A DNA stretch of 64,000 nucleotides from Marinobacter gelidimuriae (GCF_000372805.1 NZ_KB889827.1:1-64000), one strand, 5' to 3'; shown: positions 1 to 10,713, numbered from the stretch's first letter. A program made the numbers and translations. The notes: generated from the sequence alone by a model not told the origin.

Positions 1-162
1 AAATTGGTGTCAATCATTTATACAGTATCATTTTCCCATGAAAAGAAGCCACAATTCGTGCGCACATCGAAAACCAAGACCGACCCAAATAAGCGCTATC
101 CATCCAACACTAAATCAGAGATTTTGAATTGGAATTCCGCTCATTTCGTTAAAAGCACAGAT

Positions 163-966
163 TCAGGGTAGAGCTCGCAAGCTGTAGATATCGTAGCGAC
201 TGCTCTTGCCTTCTACCCGGGTGGTGGGTGTTGCGCCATCTATAGCCGGAGCTTTGCGCGGGCGTTTGACCACCACACGGTAGCGCGCGGCGTTTAGCGC
301 CAACTGAAGCAACTGTGGCGTGTCGTCATCCTGCCCCACCAGATGGCGGAACACCTGCATTTCCTTTTTCGCCAGAGCGGTTTTATCCTGGTGGGGAAAC
401 ATTGGGTCCAGATAAATAACGTCTGCCAACGCGTGTTCCGGCTCGCCGGATTCGGCCTGGCTTAGAAAATCCAGACTGCTGCCGACGCGCAGGTCCATGC
501 GCGCAACCACCGGCGCACACTCAACGTTGAGTGCCGCACGGGCCAAGCCGTCTTGCAGCAAAGCGTGAATAACGGGGTGGCGTTCAAACAGAGTCAACCG
601 GCAGCCCAGGCCCGCCAGAATAAACGCGTCCTGGCCCAGGCCTGCAGTGGCATCCAGCACGTGCAAAGGGGTGCGGGTTTTATGCAGACCCACCGCCCGC
701 GCCACTAGTTGCCCGGTGCCACCGCCGTGTTCGCGACGAAAGCCCATTTTGCCGCTGACGAATTCGGCCCGAACGGGGCCCGGCGCGCCCTTCCCCGTTA
801 ACTGCAAGGCCAGCCCCTGCTCATCCAGGGTCAACAGCAAAGGAACACTTGTCACGCGGCGCGGATCTGTGGCGGCCACCAGAGACACATCTAGCTCTGT
901 GGCCAACTCCTGTGCACGGTGCTTGTCGCCTAGCGCAGAACAGGCTACGGCCAGAGAATTCTGCAT
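163..966 (-). CDS. rsmJ: 16S rRNA m2G1516 methyltransferase RsmJ
   Basis: SAM-dependent methyltransferase that modifies the small-subunit rRNA. The 267-residue protein shows SAM motif I (DATAGLGQDAF, about residues 105-115) and the family's catalytic-type segment LDPMFPHQDKTALAKKEM (from about 186). The frame stays open upstream to 1086. I start at the ATG at 966 because it shares one base with the tsaB stop (TAATG) and because the extra residues do not resemble the family. It is the last gene of a tsaB-rsmJ pair downstream of adk. Family assignment is firm; the exact start is an inference. Confidence 0.92.
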   Translation of the reverse strand: MQNSLAVACSALGDKHRAQELATELDVSLVAATDPRRVTSVPLLLTLDEQGLALQLTGKGAPGPVRAEFVSGKMGFRREHGGGTGQLVARAVGLHKTRTPLHVLDATAGLGQDAFILAGLGCRLTLFERHPVIHALLQDGLARAALNVECAPVVARMDLRVGSSLDFLSQAESGEPEHALADVIYLDPMFPHQDKTALAKKEMQVFRHLVGQDDDTPQLLQLALNAARYRVVVKRPRKAPAIDGATPTTRVEGKSSRYDIYSLRALP

Positions 967-1724
967 TATTCGCGGCCGGGCAGTTTTTGCCAGGTTACTT
1001 CGTCGCGCAGGTACACAGGCTGGGCCTGCTGTGCCGACACACCGGCACCCGCGGCAAACTGTTTGGCGGCCAGGCGGGCAACGCACGCAGCTCTTGGCAC
1101 CAAATCAGTGCTGGGCAAGGCCGCCAACGCAGAGGTCACAGCCTCGGGCATCTGTTCACTCAAAGCCCAACCGGAACCTGCACCAAGCCAATCGGCGTTG
1201 TCGGCTCTGGCATGAGCACCTTCAACGTCGCCAGCAGAGCTTTCTGCTGCCGGCATTGCCAGCGCAGAGGGTGCGCAAACCCGCTCTTTTCCGAGCAGTA
1301 CCGGTGCGCCATCAAGCAGCTGATAACAGCCCCAATACACCTCGCCCATACGTGCGTCAAAGGCCACCGCCACGCGCTGGCCTTGAGCGGCACCGGCCTG
1401 GGTCAAGGCATCCAAGGCCACGGCCGCCAGCGATGACACCGGTATGACCGGTATGTTCAGCCCCCAGGCCAGGCCTTGCACCACGCCAGTGGCAATACGC
1501 AACCCGGTAAACGAACCCGGCCCGCAGGCGAACGCGACTGCGTCGAGATCAGCAGGTTCAAACCCGTGTTCCTGCAACAGGCTGCGAACCATAGGCATCA
1601 GCAAGCGGGTATGGCCCCGTGGCGCAATTTCAAAACGCTCATAGGCTAAACCCGCCTTTGCACTGCCCAGCCAGAGAGCCGCCGAGCAGCCTGCGGCCGA
1701 AGTGTCAAGTGCCAGTAATTTCAT
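966..1724 (-). CDS. tsaB: tRNA threonylcarbamoyladenosine biosynthesis protein TsaB
   Basis: Partner of TsaD in the complex that makes t6A37 on ANN-decoding tRNAs in the cytoplasm. The 252-residue protein begins MKLLALDTSAAGCSAAL, the ASKHA-fold N-terminus, and carries the conserved GPGSFTGLRIATG segment at about residues 68-80. TsaB is thought to be a non-enzymatic scaffold related to TsaD. It starts 4 bases after the adk stop and overlaps the rsmJ start by one base, so adk-tsaB-rsmJ are probably co-transcribed. Confidence 0.95.
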   Translation of the reverse strand: MKLLALDTSAAGCSAALWLGSAKAGLAYERFEIAPRGHTRLLMPMVRSLLQEHGFEPADLDAVAFACGPGSFTGLRIATGVVQGLAWGLNIPVIPVSSLAAVALDALTQAGAAQGQRVAVAFDARMGEVYWGCYQLLDGAPVLLGKERVCAPSALAMPAAESSAGDVEGAHARADNADWLGAGSGWALSEQMPEAVTSALAALPSTDLVPRAACVARLAAKQFAAGAGVSAQQAQPVYLRDEVTWQKLPGRE

Positions 1725-1728
1725 TGAC

Positions 1729-2382
1729 CTACTTCAGCTTGGCGCTGATCTGGGCGCGAATATCGTCCAGACTGCCAATGCCTTCAACTTGAACATAACG
1801 TGGCGCGCTGTCCGCATCTTTGGCAACCCAATCCTTGTAGTAACCTATAAGTGGAGAGGTTTGCTGGTGATAGATACCCAGGCGTTTGCGCACGGTTTCT
1901 TCACTATCGTCTTCACGCTGAATCAACGCTTCGCCGGTTTCGTTGTCTTTGTCTTCCACTTTTGGTGCATCGTATTTGACGTGATAGATGCGGCCACTGC
2001 TTTCGTGCACGCGCCGGCCTGACAGGCGGCTGACAATTTCTTCATCGGAAACGGTGATCTCAACCACGTAATCGATAGCGATGCCCTGGTTTTTAAGCGC
2101 TTCAGCCTGAGGAATGGTGCGCGGAAAGCCGTCGAGCAGAAAGCCGTTTTTGCAATCCGCTTTCTGGATACGCTCGTCAATCAAAGCGATGATAATGTCG
2201 TCTGACACCAAACCACCCGAGGCCATCACTTCCTTGACCTTACTGCCCAGATCCGACTCGGCCTTAACCGCGGCGCGCAACATGTCGCCGGTGGAGATCT
2301 GAGGAATATCGAACCGCTCTGTCATGAACTGAGCCTGTGTACCCTTCCCAGCGCCCGGGGCGCCCAACATGATGATGCGCAT
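1729..2382 (-). CDS. adk: adenylate kinase
   Basis: Interconverts ATP + AMP and 2 ADP. The 217 residues match the long bacterial form with a LID insert. The P-loop GAPGAGKGT is at residues 7-15, the AMP-binding DGFPRT motif lies near residue 84, and the LID region begins around residue 123. A good ribosome site (AGGAG, 8 bases before ATG) supports the start at 2382. It lies 196 bases downstream of ppc and directly before tsaB. Confidence 0.97.
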   Translation of the reverse strand: MRIIMLGAPGAGKGTQAQFMTERFDIPQISTGDMLRAAVKAESDLGSKVKEVMASGGLVSDDIIIALIDERIQKADCKNGFLLDGFPRTIPQAEALKNQGIAIDYVVEITVSDEEIVSRLSGRRVHESSGRIYHVKYDAPKVEDKDNETGEALIQREDDSEETVRKRLGIYHQQTSPLIGYYKDWVAKDADSAPRYVQVEGIGSLDDIRAQISAKLK

Positions 2383-2578
2383 AGTTTATGCTCCTGAAAT
2401 GATGACTAAATTGAAAAAGCTATGGCAAAAACAGGTGCCTTTGCCGCAGCCTCTCGACTTTTTTTACCCGAGTTAAGGCTTAAGGGTGGAGCATTATACG
2501 AAGTCGAGCCGGCAAGCGAAAGCCGACCTCAGTATCATGCCCGTTTGTATACAGTGGAATACCGAAATGAAGTCTGCC

Positions 2579-5239
2579 TTAGCCGGTGTTGCGCATACCC
2601 GCTGAAATCCCTGCCATGGTGACCTTTAGAGCCCTCTCAACCAGTTCCGGTACCTTCCCGTCACGGTCGCCGCCCTTGCCTTCGCTTTGGCGCTCGCGCC
2701 GCAGCAATTCTGCCTGCAGATAATGCAATGGGTCGGTGTACGGATTGCGCACGTTCATGGAGTGCGCAAATACCGGCTCGTCTGCCAGCAGGTGGTCCTG
2801 CTGCTTCAATTCCAGCACCCGATGAATGCAGCGGCTCAAGCGCTGGCGCAGATTTTCACCCAGTACTCGCAACGCCGGGTCGTCCACCAGGGTCTGCTCG
2901 TAATAGCTGGCGATGCGCAGGTCGGCCTTTGCCAAAACCATCTCCAGCATATCGATGTAGGTGCGGAAAAACGGCCAACCCGCCATCATTTCCCGCAACT
3001 GGTCTATACGCTGGTCTTCGGCGGCTGCTTCCAGAGCTACGTCGCTGCCCAGCCAGGCCGGCAGCATCAGGCGCATTTGAGTCCAGGCAAATATCCAGGG
3101 TATGGCTCTCAGGCTTTCAACGCCACCACCGGCTTTGCGCCGCGCCGGGCGACTGCCCAAGGCCAGTTTGCCCAGCGCCTGCTCCGGGGTAACCTGGCGG
3201 AAATAAGGCACAAATTGCGGGTCGTCCCGCACCACATCGCGGTAAGCCTTTAACGAGCGTTCAGTCAGCCAGTTCATGGTTTCTCGCCAACTGTCTTCGG
3301 GCTGGGGCGGCGGCGCCAGTGTGGCCTCGATGACCGCGGTGGTGTAAAGCGTCAGACTTTGCACGGCAAGATCCGGCATACCGAATTTGAAGCGAATCAT
3401 CTCGCCCTGCTCGGTAATGCGGAAGCTGCCGTTGACCGATCCCGGCGGCTGCGACAGGATAGCCCGGTTAGCCGGGCCGCCTCCACGACCAACCGTGCCG
3501 CCACGGCCGTGGAACAAGGTCAAGCGCATATCGTATTCTGCGGCCACTTTTGTCAGCGCTTCCTGGGCTTGGTACTGGGCCCATGCAGCCATCATCTGGC
3601 CGGCATCTTTCGACGAATCGGAATAGCCGATCATGACTTCCTGCTTGCCGTCGCAGTATTCGCGATACCAGTCAATCTGATAAAGCTCGGTCATGCTTTG
3701 CGGCGCGCCGCTCAGGTCATTCAATGTTTCAAATAGCGGTACAACCGCCATCGGATACTGCATGCCCGCCTCGCGCAGCAGCAGAATAACGCTCAGCACA
3801 TCGGACGGCTTACTGGCCATGGAAATCACATAGGAGCCCAACGCCTGCGGCGTTTGCTCGGCCACCACCTTGCAGGTGGCCAGCACTTCCTCCACCGCTT
3901 CACTGGGCTGCCAGTTACGCGGAATCAGCGGGCGACGGCCTTTAAGCTCGCGCACCAGAAACGCCTGACGTTCTACTTCTGACCAGGCCTGATAATCCCC
4001 AAGCCCCAGATAACCCACAATTTCGGCCACAGCCTCAGCGTGACGGGCCGCTTCCTGGCGAATATCGAGACGACTCAATGGCAAGCCAAAGGTATGGGCA
4101 CGGCGAATAGTGTCCAGCAGCGGTCCATTGGCGATGTGCTCAAGACCACACTCAACCAGTGAGCGGTAGCACAGCTCCAGGGGTTCGGTGAAGTCGCTGT
4201 TGGCGAACAATATGCCGTTGCTGTCGGCGGCAGCGCCACTGATACTGGCTTCGGCCCAGTCACGGGTGCGGCTGAGCTGGTCGCGTAGCTCGCCCAGAAT
4301 CTGGCGATAAGGTTCACGGGTATCGCCTACCTTTGCTCGCAGCTCATCGCTGGCCTGCCACATAGACAGTTCGGCGCGCAGCGCTGTGATATCTTTCATA
4401 TACAGATCTGCAGCCATCCAGCGGCCCAGCAAAAACACCTTGCGCGTAACCTGGTGGGTGACGTTAGGGTTGCCGTCACGATCACCGCCCATCCAGGACG
4501 CTACCCGCACCGGAGTGGCTTGCAGCGGAAGGCCTTTACCGGTGGCGTCCACCAGAGCGGTATCCAGGCTTTCGAGGAATCTCGGTAACGCTGTCCACAG
4601 GCTGTTTTCGATCACCGCAAAGCCCCATTTGGCTTCGTCTACCGCGGTGGGGCGATCGTAACGAATTTCATCGGTGTGCCAGGCCTCGGCAATCAGCCGG
4701 GTCAAACGGCGCACAATTTCGTCGCGCTCGCTGGGCATCAGATCCTGATGGTCCAGCTGCTCCAGGCAGTCCGACATGTCGTCGTACTTCATAATCAGTG
4801 TGCGGCGGGTCACTTCTGTTGGGTGAGCTGTCAGCACAAACTCCACCCGCAAATTGACCACCTGACGATGCAGTTCGTCAGCGCTTATGCCGCCGGCTAG
4901 TAGACGCTGGAACACTTCGGAGAATGATTCCACCATCAGATCAGCGCTGTGACCGCGATTGCGACGGATGCCATGATATTGCTCGGCCAGGTTGGCCAGG
5001 TTCAGAAATTGGTTAAAGGCGCGGGTCACCGGCAGGATTTCATCGTCGCCCAGCTGGCCCAACAAATTCACCAGGCGTTGGCCCGAGCCGCTTTCCTGAA
5101 GCCGGTCCGCTTTGGCGGCAGCTCGTACTTCTTCAATTGTGTCAAAACACTGCTGCCCGGGATGCTGACGTATACTCTGCCCCAGCAGCTCTCCCAGCAT
5201 CCTCACGTTTTCCCGCAAATCCGGATGTAATTCAGTCAC
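2579..5239 (-). CDS. ppc: phosphoenolpyruvate carboxylase
   Basis: Anaplerotic enzyme that carboxylates PEP to oxaloacetate. At 886 residues it is the usual bacterial length. Visible signatures are the catalytic-His motif LTAHPTE (His near residue 139), the glycine-rich FHGRGGTVGRGGGP loop, and the C-terminus ending GISAGMRNTG, where the family ends in a conserved NTG. The start is GTG at 5239 with AAGGA seven bases upstream; the ATG two bases away is in another frame. It is separated by about 95 bases from mazG. Confidence 0.97.
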   Translation of the reverse strand: MTELHPDLRENVRMLGELLGQSIRQHPGQQCFDTIEEVRAAAKADRLQESGSGQRLVNLLGQLGDDEILPVTRAFNQFLNLANLAEQYHGIRRNRGHSADLMVESFSEVFQRLLAGGISADELHRQVVNLRVEFVLTAHPTEVTRRTLIMKYDDMSDCLEQLDHQDLMPSERDEIVRRLTRLIAEAWHTDEIRYDRPTAVDEAKWGFAVIENSLWTALPRFLESLDTALVDATGKGLPLQATPVRVASWMGGDRDGNPNVTHQVTRKVFLLGRWMAADLYMKDITALRAELSMWQASDELRAKVGDTREPYRQILGELRDQLSRTRDWAEASISGAAADSNGILFANSDFTEPLELCYRSLVECGLEHIANGPLLDTIRRAHTFGLPLSRLDIRQEAARHAEAVAEIVGYLGLGDYQAWSEVERQAFLVRELKGRRPLIPRNWQPSEAVEEVLATCKVVAEQTPQALGSYVISMASKPSDVLSVILLLREAGMQYPMAVVPLFETLNDLSGAPQSMTELYQIDWYREYCDGKQEVMIGYSDSSKDAGQMMAAWAQYQAQEALTKVAAEYDMRLTLFHGRGGTVGRGGGPANRAILSQPPGSVNGSFRITEQGEMIRFKFGMPDLAVQSLTLYTTAVIEATLAPPPQPEDSWRETMNWLTERSLKAYRDVVRDDPQFVPYFRQVTPEQALGKLALGSRPARRKAGGGVESLRAIPWIFAWTQMRLMLPAWLGSDVALEAAAEDQRIDQLREMMAGWPFFRTYIDMLEMVLAKADLRIASYYEQTLVDDPALRVLGENLRQRLSRCIHRVLELKQQDHLLADEPVFAHSMNVRNPYTDPLHYLQAELLRRERQSEGKGGDRDGKVPELVERALKVTMAGISAGMRNTG

Positions 5240-5334
5240 ATTGGCATCCTTTTGTCATGTTTAGGGCAGCATCAGATTTGTTCCTCGTTAAGATACTAAG
5301 GAACCACTGCCGAAGTCTACGCGGCTTAACGGCC

Positions 5335-6183
5335 TCAGCGCTGGCGCTCTACACCTTCCACTGACTGCCAGATAGCGTCCAGCGTTTCCAGGGTTTCGCT
5401 GTCCATATCACGGCCCTGGGCCAGCAACTTAGCCTCGATGGCGCGAAAGCGTGCTTCAAATTTATGGTTGGTTCGCTTTAAAGCGTGTTCCGGGTTTACT
5501 TCCATAAAGCGCGCCAGATTCACGCACACGAACATCACGTCGCCGAGTTCATCTTCGAGCGCATCGCGTTCGCCGCTGCCGTTACTGGCGACCTGCCAAG
5601 CTTCTTTCAGCTCATCAATTTCTTCGTGCAGCTTGTCGAACACCGGGCCGATATCGGGCCAGTCAAAACCGTGGCGGGCAGCGCGCTTTTGCAGTTTTTC
5701 AGCCCGCGCCATGGCCGGCAGAGTACGGGCAATAGCGTCCAGACGGCCCGCGGGTTCGGCGCTGTCAGGCGCAGGCTTTAGCGACCGTTCTTCCGCCTTG
5801 ATGCGTTCCCAGCTTTGTTTGATCCAGTCTTCGCCTGGGCGATTGTGTGGGTCAATCCGGCTCGCCAGCGTGCCTTCGGGGAACACATGGGGGTGGCGTC
5901 GAATCAGTTTACGCACCAGGTTGTCCACCACCGAATCAAAATCAAAATGCTGCGTTTCCTGCCCAATCTGGCTGTAAAAAATGACCTGGAACAGCAGGTC
6001 ACCCAATTCATCTTCCAGGTGGGGATAATCCTCGCGTTCGATGGCGTCAGCCACTTCGTAGGCTTCTTCCAAGGTGTGGGGCACGATGGACGCAAACGTC
6101 TGGCGGGCATCCCAGGGGCAACCGGTGTCTGGATCGCGCAAGCGTGCCATCAGGGTTTTCAAGTCGTCCAGCGAATAGCTCAT
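5335..6183 (-). CDS. mazG: nucleoside triphosphate pyrophosphohydrolase MazG
   Basis: House-cleaning enzyme that hydrolyses (d)NTPs to NMP and pyrophosphate and is linked to (p)ppGpp-dependent survival. The 282 residues hold two MazG modules. The N-terminal one has LRDPDTGCPWDARQTF and EEAYEVADAIE; the C-terminal one has KLHEEIDELKEA and DELGDVMFVCVNLAR with the metal-binding acidic residues. The start codon overlaps the relA stop as ATGA, so it is translationally coupled to relA, as is common in gammaproteobacteria. Confidence 0.95.
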   Translation of the reverse strand: MSYSLDDLKTLMARLRDPDTGCPWDARQTFASIVPHTLEEAYEVADAIEREDYPHLEDELGDLLFQVIFYSQIGQETQHFDFDSVVDNLVRKLIRRHPHVFPEGTLASRIDPHNRPGEDWIKQSWERIKAEERSLKPAPDSAEPAGRLDAIARTLPAMARAEKLQKRAARHGFDWPDIGPVFDKLHEEIDELKEAWQVASNGSGERDALEDELGDVMFVCVNLARFMEVNPEHALKRTNHKFEARFRAIEAKLLAQGRDMDSETLETLDAIWQSVEGVERQR

Positions 6184-8414
6184 CAGCGTTTTCTCTTAGC
6201 CTCGATGACGTTGGGCAGGTTGCGGATCTGGGACAGCAGTTTGGCCAGTTGTTCCAGATCGGAGATTTCTACAGTGACCGTCAGATTGGCAGTGTTGTCG
6301 TCACGATTGCTCTGGGTGTGTAACGCCAGCACATCGCAGCGCGATGCCGACAGCACCTGGGTGATATCGCGCAAGAGGCCCGAACGGTCGTAGGCGTCAA
6401 CGCTGATATCCACCGGGTATACCGAGGCCTGGCGCACGCCCCAGCTGACGTCGATAATGCGGTGTGGCTCTGCTTCCGCCAGCCCCATGTAGGTGTTGCA
6501 GTCCTGCCGGTGAACGGTCACACCGCGGCCAACTGTAATGTAGCCGCCAATATCATCACCCGGTAGAGGCTTACAGCATTTAGCCACCTGGGTTTTCAGC
6601 TGGCCCACACCCACAATGCGAATGTCAGATTCGGTATCGTAGGCTTTGCTTTGCTTGCGCAGCTTCAGTTCGGGCTGCTCATTTTTTGGCTCCAGCATTT
6701 GCTGGGCCACATTGGCCACTTGGGCTGGGCGCAGGTCGCCCGCGCCAATGGCCGCACACAGGTCTTCCGCGCTGTGGTAATTCACCTTTTTGGCGAGCAG
6801 TTCCAGATTGCAGTCGTGCAATGACAAACGCTTGAATTCGTCGTCCAGAATGGTACGGCCGTCGCTGATATTACGACCGCGATCCTGCTGTTTGAACCAG
6901 CTGATAACCTTGGAGCGGGAGCGTGAACTCCGAATGTAGCCCAGGTTGGGGTTGAGCCAATCGCGGCTGGGTGTCGCATTTTTAGACGTCAGTATGAACA
7001 CTTGGTCGCCGGTTTTCAGCGGGTAGATCAAGGGCACGATACGCCCGTTGATGCGCGCGCCTCGGCAAGCGTGACCGACTTCTGTATGTACCCGATAAGC
7101 GAAGTCTACGGCGGTGGAACCCTGGGGCAGATCAACCACATGGCCCTCAGGCGTAAACACGTAAACCCGATCGGATGTCACCTCGGATTTCAGGTGTTCC
7201 GCCAAGCTGGACAGATCGCCCAGCTCTTCTTGCCACTCCAGCACCTGGCGCAGCCAGTTTATTTTGGCATCGTAACCGGTGGATTTGTTTTTGGTGTCGG
7301 TCCCTTTATAAAGCCAGTGGGCGCAGACACCCAGTTCGGCTTCTTCGTGCATCTCATGGGTGCGAATCTGCACCTCCATCACCTTGCCTTCCGGGCCGAT
7401 GACCGCGGTGTGCAGAGACTGGTAACCATTTTCTTTGACGTTAGCGATGTAGTCGTCAAATTCGTTAGGAATATGGCGCCACAGACCGTGGACTATGCCC
7501 AACACGGCGTAACAGTCGCGTACCTCCGGCACCAGAATACGCACGGCGCGCACGTCATACACTTGGCTGAAATCAATGCCTTTTCTGCGCATTTTGCGCC
7601 AGATGCTATAGATGTGTTTAACGCGGCCCGACACATCGCCTTTGATGCCGGCGCTGCCCAGCTCCGACTCCAGCGCAGCCACCACCCGCTTGATGTAGCT
7701 TTCCCGATTCAGGCGCTTTTCATCCAGCAGTTTGGCAATTTTCTTGTAAGCGGTTTCGTGCAGGTAGCGGAAAGACAGGTCTTCCAGCTCCCATTTGATA
7801 TAGCCAATGCCCAACCGGTGCGCCAACGGGGCATAGATCTCAAATACTTCCCGCGCAACCCGCATGCGTTTTTCCGGCAATGCGTCTTTCACTCCGCGGA
7901 TGGCGCAGGTGCGCTCAGCGAGTTTGATCAGCGCAACCCGCACGTCGTCAACCATGGTCACCAGCATTTTACGCACGTTGTCGAGCTGACCTTCGCTCTG
8001 GCCCAGAACATTGCCTTTCAGGGGGTGGTGGATAGACGAAATCGCCGCCATCTGTAGCACGCCGTTAATCAGGCCAGCCACTTCGTCGCCAAACTCTTTA
8101 CGCACGGCTTCTAGCGTTACCCGTTCTTCGCGCACAGCGCGATACAGCACAGCAGCCGTCAGGCTGGCCTGGTCCAGGTGCAGCTCTGCCAGCACTCGAG
8201 CCATTTCAATGCCGGTGCGGAAACTGCTGGCGCCGGGGGTCCATTGTCGGTCTTCCCGATAGGCCTGAAGGTCAATGGCCGCGGCTCTTTCGCAAGCCTG
8301 GCGCAGCAGGCTGTCATCCTCAAGCCGGGTCTGCTCGGCCAGCTGGCGCACGCAGTGGGCAATATCTACTTCACCACTGCCGGTCACGGCGTAATCTTCG
8401 CGAACTTTTACCAT
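6183..8414 (-). CDS. relA: GTP pyrophosphokinase RelA
   Basis: Ribosome-associated (p)ppGpp synthetase of the stringent response. The 743 residues show, in order, a degenerate hydrolase-like region (the HD pair is not visible in VLYRAVREERVTL, so it should be synthesis-only), the synthetase domain with NGYQSLHTAV, a TGS domain starting VYVFTPEGHVVDLP, a Cys-containing zinc-finger-like segment (AKCCKPLPGD) and a C-terminal ACT domain. It sits between rlmD and mazG, an arrangement typical for relA rather than spoT. Confidence 0.96.
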   Translation of the reverse strand: MVKVREDYAVTGSGEVDIAHCVRQLAEQTRLEDDSLLRQACERAAAIDLQAYREDRQWTPGASSFRTGIEMARVLAELHLDQASLTAAVLYRAVREERVTLEAVRKEFGDEVAGLINGVLQMAAISSIHHPLKGNVLGQSEGQLDNVRKMLVTMVDDVRVALIKLAERTCAIRGVKDALPEKRMRVAREVFEIYAPLAHRLGIGYIKWELEDLSFRYLHETAYKKIAKLLDEKRLNRESYIKRVVAALESELGSAGIKGDVSGRVKHIYSIWRKMRRKGIDFSQVYDVRAVRILVPEVRDCYAVLGIVHGLWRHIPNEFDDYIANVKENGYQSLHTAVIGPEGKVMEVQIRTHEMHEEAELGVCAHWLYKGTDTKNKSTGYDAKINWLRQVLEWQEELGDLSSLAEHLKSEVTSDRVYVFTPEGHVVDLPQGSTAVDFAYRVHTEVGHACRGARINGRIVPLIYPLKTGDQVFILTSKNATPSRDWLNPNLGYIRSSRSRSKVISWFKQQDRGRNISDGRTILDDEFKRLSLHDCNLELLAKKVNYHSAEDLCAAIGAGDLRPAQVANVAQQMLEPKNEQPELKLRKQSKAYDTESDIRIVGVGQLKTQVAKCCKPLPGDDIGGYITVGRGVTVHRQDCNTYMGLAEAEPHRIIDVSWGVRQASVYPVDISVDAYDRSGLLRDITQVLSASRCDVLALHTQSNRDDNTANLTVTVEISDLEQLAKLLSQIRNLPNVIEAKRKR

Positions 8415-8447
8415 GTCGACTCTTTTCCAGATTAGCCGGAATCGCGC

Positions 8448-9794
8448 TTAACCAGAATCACGCTCAAAAAGCGCTATGGATTCCACGTGAGTAGTATGCG
8501 GGAACATATCCATGACACCCGCTTGCACCAGGCGGTAGCCATTACGCACCATAACACCCGCATCCCGCGCCAAGGTGGCCGGGTTGCAAGACACATACAC
8601 AATGCGGCTGGCGTTAAAGACGGTTAAGTACTGGCAAATGTCTTGGGCGCCGGAGCGCGGCGGGTCAATCAGGATTTTGTCGAAACCCTCTTTGGCCCAG
8701 CTCTGGCCGGTAAAATCGCCGTGCAAGTCGGCGCCAAAAAAGGTGACATTATCCAGACCGTTCAGCGCGGCGTTCTCGCGGCCGCGCTGAACCATGGCGT
8801 CGTCGCCTTCGACACCGACCACCTGGCCACCACTGCGGGCCAGCGGCAGGGTAAAGTTGCCCAAGCCGCAAAAAAGATCCAAGACTCGCTCGCCGGGCTG
8901 CACGTTCAGCCAGTCGATGGCGCGCTTAACCATCACCTGGTTGATGCTGGCATTCACCTGGGTGAAGTCCATTGGGTGAAACGCCAGGGTCAAATCAAAT
9001 TCCGGCAAGCTGTAACTCAAACGTTCATCCTGGTGACCTGTAGATTCCGGCCAGATACGGTGAACCGTGTCCGGGCCTTTAGGTTGCAAATAAATGTGCA
9101 GATCGTGGTTTTGACCAAACACAATCAGCTTGCTGCGGTCGCCGTCGCTCAAGTCCTCCATGTTACGGAACACCATCACTGCCACATCATCACCGCAGGC
9201 AACCTCTACCTGGGGAATGCGGTCAAAAGCATCCATGCCGTGCAGCAATTCGCGCAGCGGCATAATGCGTTCGCCAATACGTGGGTCCAGCACCAGGCAG
9301 CGGTCAATATCCGTCAGAAAATTACTGCTCTTTTCGCGGAAGCCAACCAGCACTGATTCACGTGCTTTTACAAAACGCACACCCAGCCGCGCTTTGCGGC
9401 GGTAACCCAAGGTGTCAGCGCGCAGCGGTTTAACCCACTGTTCGGGATCGATACCACCAAAATGGGCAAAGTGTTCTTTCAGAGTGTTTTCCTTGAACGC
9501 AATCTGCGCCTCTGCGCTCATGTGCTGCAGGCTGCAGCCACCGCACACGGCGGCAAAGTCGCAGGGCGGAGTCTGGCGGTCGGGAGCCGCACTGAGTACC
9601 TCAAGGGTACGCAATTCGTCAAATTTGCTGCGGCTGCCAACCATCTTGGCCATCACTGTTTCGCCTGGCAGCGCGCCGCTGACAAATTGCACTTTACCCT
9701 CGTTACGGGCAATACCACGGCCATCATGGCCGAGCTTTTCGACCTCGCAGCGCACAGGTTCCTGAGGCAACACTTTTCTGCGTCTTCTACTCAT
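8448..9794 (-). CDS. rlmD: 23S rRNA m5U1939 methyltransferase RlmD
   Basis: Methylates U1939 of 23S rRNA using SAM. The protein (448 residues from the ATG at 9794) has an N-terminal TRAM domain ([20 protein letters not shown]), a 4Fe-4S cysteine cluster ([10 protein letters not shown] plus a downstream Cys), SAM motif I ([16 protein letters not shown]), the DPPRSGA motif and the catalytic Cys in [15 protein letters not shown] one codon upstream is possible, but ATG has the better spacing from the AGAAGA ribosome site. The gene lies between cysM and relA, same strand. Confidence 0.95.
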   Translation of the reverse strand: MSRRRRKVLPQEPVRCEVEKLGHDGRGIARNEGKVQFVSGALPGETVMAKMVGSRSKFDELRTLEVLSAAPDRQTPPCDFAAVCGGCSLQHMSAEAQIAFKENTLKEHFAHFGGIDPEQWVKPLRADTLGYRRKARLGVRFVKARESVLVGFREKSSNFLTDIDRCLVLDPRIGERIMPLRELLHGMDAFDRIPQVEVACGDDVAVMVFRNMEDLSDGDRSKLIVFGQNHDLHIYLQPKGPDTVHRIWPESTGHQDERLSYSLPEFDLTLAFHPMDFTQVNASINQVMVKRAIDWLNVQPGERVLDLFCGLGNFTLPLARSGGQVVGVEGDDAMVQRGRENAALNGLDNVTFFGADLHGDFTGQSWAKEGFDKILIDPPRSGAQDICQYLTVFNASRIVYVSCNPATLARDAGVMVRNGYRLVQAGVMDMFPHTTHVESIALFERDSG

Positions 9795-9819
9795 CAATTC
9801 TTCTCTTTTTTAATCAGAC

Positions 9820-10713
9820 TCAGGCGCCAGGAAATACGCCGGTAGACAGATAGCGGTCACCACGGTCACAGATAATGCCCACGATAACGGCGTTTTCAAG
9901 CGTTTGGGAAAGTCGCAGCGCCGCGGCGATGGAACCGCCAGACGATACGCCGCAAAAAATACCTTCTTTTTCGGCCAGCGCGCGCATCGTGGTTTCGGCC
10001 TCGACCTGACCAATATCCATTACCTGATCAACCGCCTTGGCATCAAAAATTTTAGGCATATAGGCTTCTGGCCAGCGCCGAATGCCCGGTATGGCCGCGC
10101 CCTCGCTGGGTTGCAGGCCAACAATGCGGACGTCGGGGTTGCGCTCTTTCAAGTAGCGGGACACGCCCATAACCGTACCCGTGGTGCCCATAGAGGCCAC
10201 GAAATGGGTTACCCGGCCATTGGTCTGCTGCCAGATTTCAGGGCCGGTGGTGCGGTAGTGCGCCAGTGGGTTGTCAGCATTGGCGAACTGGTCCAGAACC
10301 TTGCCTTTGCCTTCGGCCTGCATGCGTTCGGCCAGATCGCGGGCGCCTTCCATACCGTCTTCCTTGCTCACCGCAATAATTTCGGCGCCATAAGCGCGCA
10401 TGGACGCGCGCCTCTCTTCGCTCATATTGGAGGGCATAATCAACACCATGCGGTAACCCTTTATCGCCGCCGCCATAGCCAGGGCAATACCGGTATTACC
10501 GCTGGTGGCTTCGATCAGGGTATCGCCGGGCTTGATGTCGCCGCGGATTTCGGCTTGTTGGATCATGCTAATCGCGGGCCGATCTTTGACCGAACCGGCC
10601 GGATTATTACCTTCCAGTTTGGCAAGGATGACATTACTGGTATCGCCTGGCAGGCGCTGCAGGCAAACCAGGGGGGTTTTACCAACATAATCTTCAATGG
10701 TTGGAAAATACAT
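9820..10713 (-). CDS. cysM: cysteine synthase B (O-acetylserine sulfhydrylase)
   Basis: PLP enzyme making cysteine from O-acetylserine and sulfide or thiosulfate. The 297 residues carry the PLP-lysine motif NPAGSVKDRP (Lys43), the substrate loop EATSGNTGIALA, and the phosphate-binding GTTGTVMG. The short length and the SVKDRPA motif fit CysM rather than CysK. It is divergent from barA across about 210 bases; a bacterial barA/cysM/relA neighbourhood is common in this group. Confidence 0.95.
   Translation of the reverse strand: MYFPTIEDYVGKTPLVCLQRLPGDTSNVILAKLEGNNPAGSVKDRPAISMIQQAEIRGDIKPGDTLIEATSGNTGIALAMAAAIKGYRMVLIMPSNMSEERRASMRAYGAEIIAVSKEDGMEGARDLAERMQAEGKGKVLDQFANADNPLAHYRTTGPEIWQQTNGRVTHFVASMGTTGTVMGVSRYLKERNPDVRIVGLQPSEGAAIPGIRRWPEAYMPKIFDAKAVDQVMDIGQVEAETTMRALAEKEGIFCGVSSGGSIAAALRLSQTLENAVIVGIICDRGDRYLSTGVFPGA

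Noticed and set aside
647..1447. 266-codon plus-strand frame over tsaB and rsmJ
   Set aside because: Arg/Pro/Ser-rich shadow across two real genes.
7002..8057. 351-codon open frame on the plus strand opposite relA
   Set aside because: It is fully antisense to a well-conserved gene, has His/Phe/Val-rich composition typical of GC-rich antisense frames, and no recognisable domain.
8531..8540. GGCGGTAGCC, similar to the RfaH ops element
   Set aside because: It lies inside rlmD on the strand opposite to its transcription and lacks the rest of the ops consensus.
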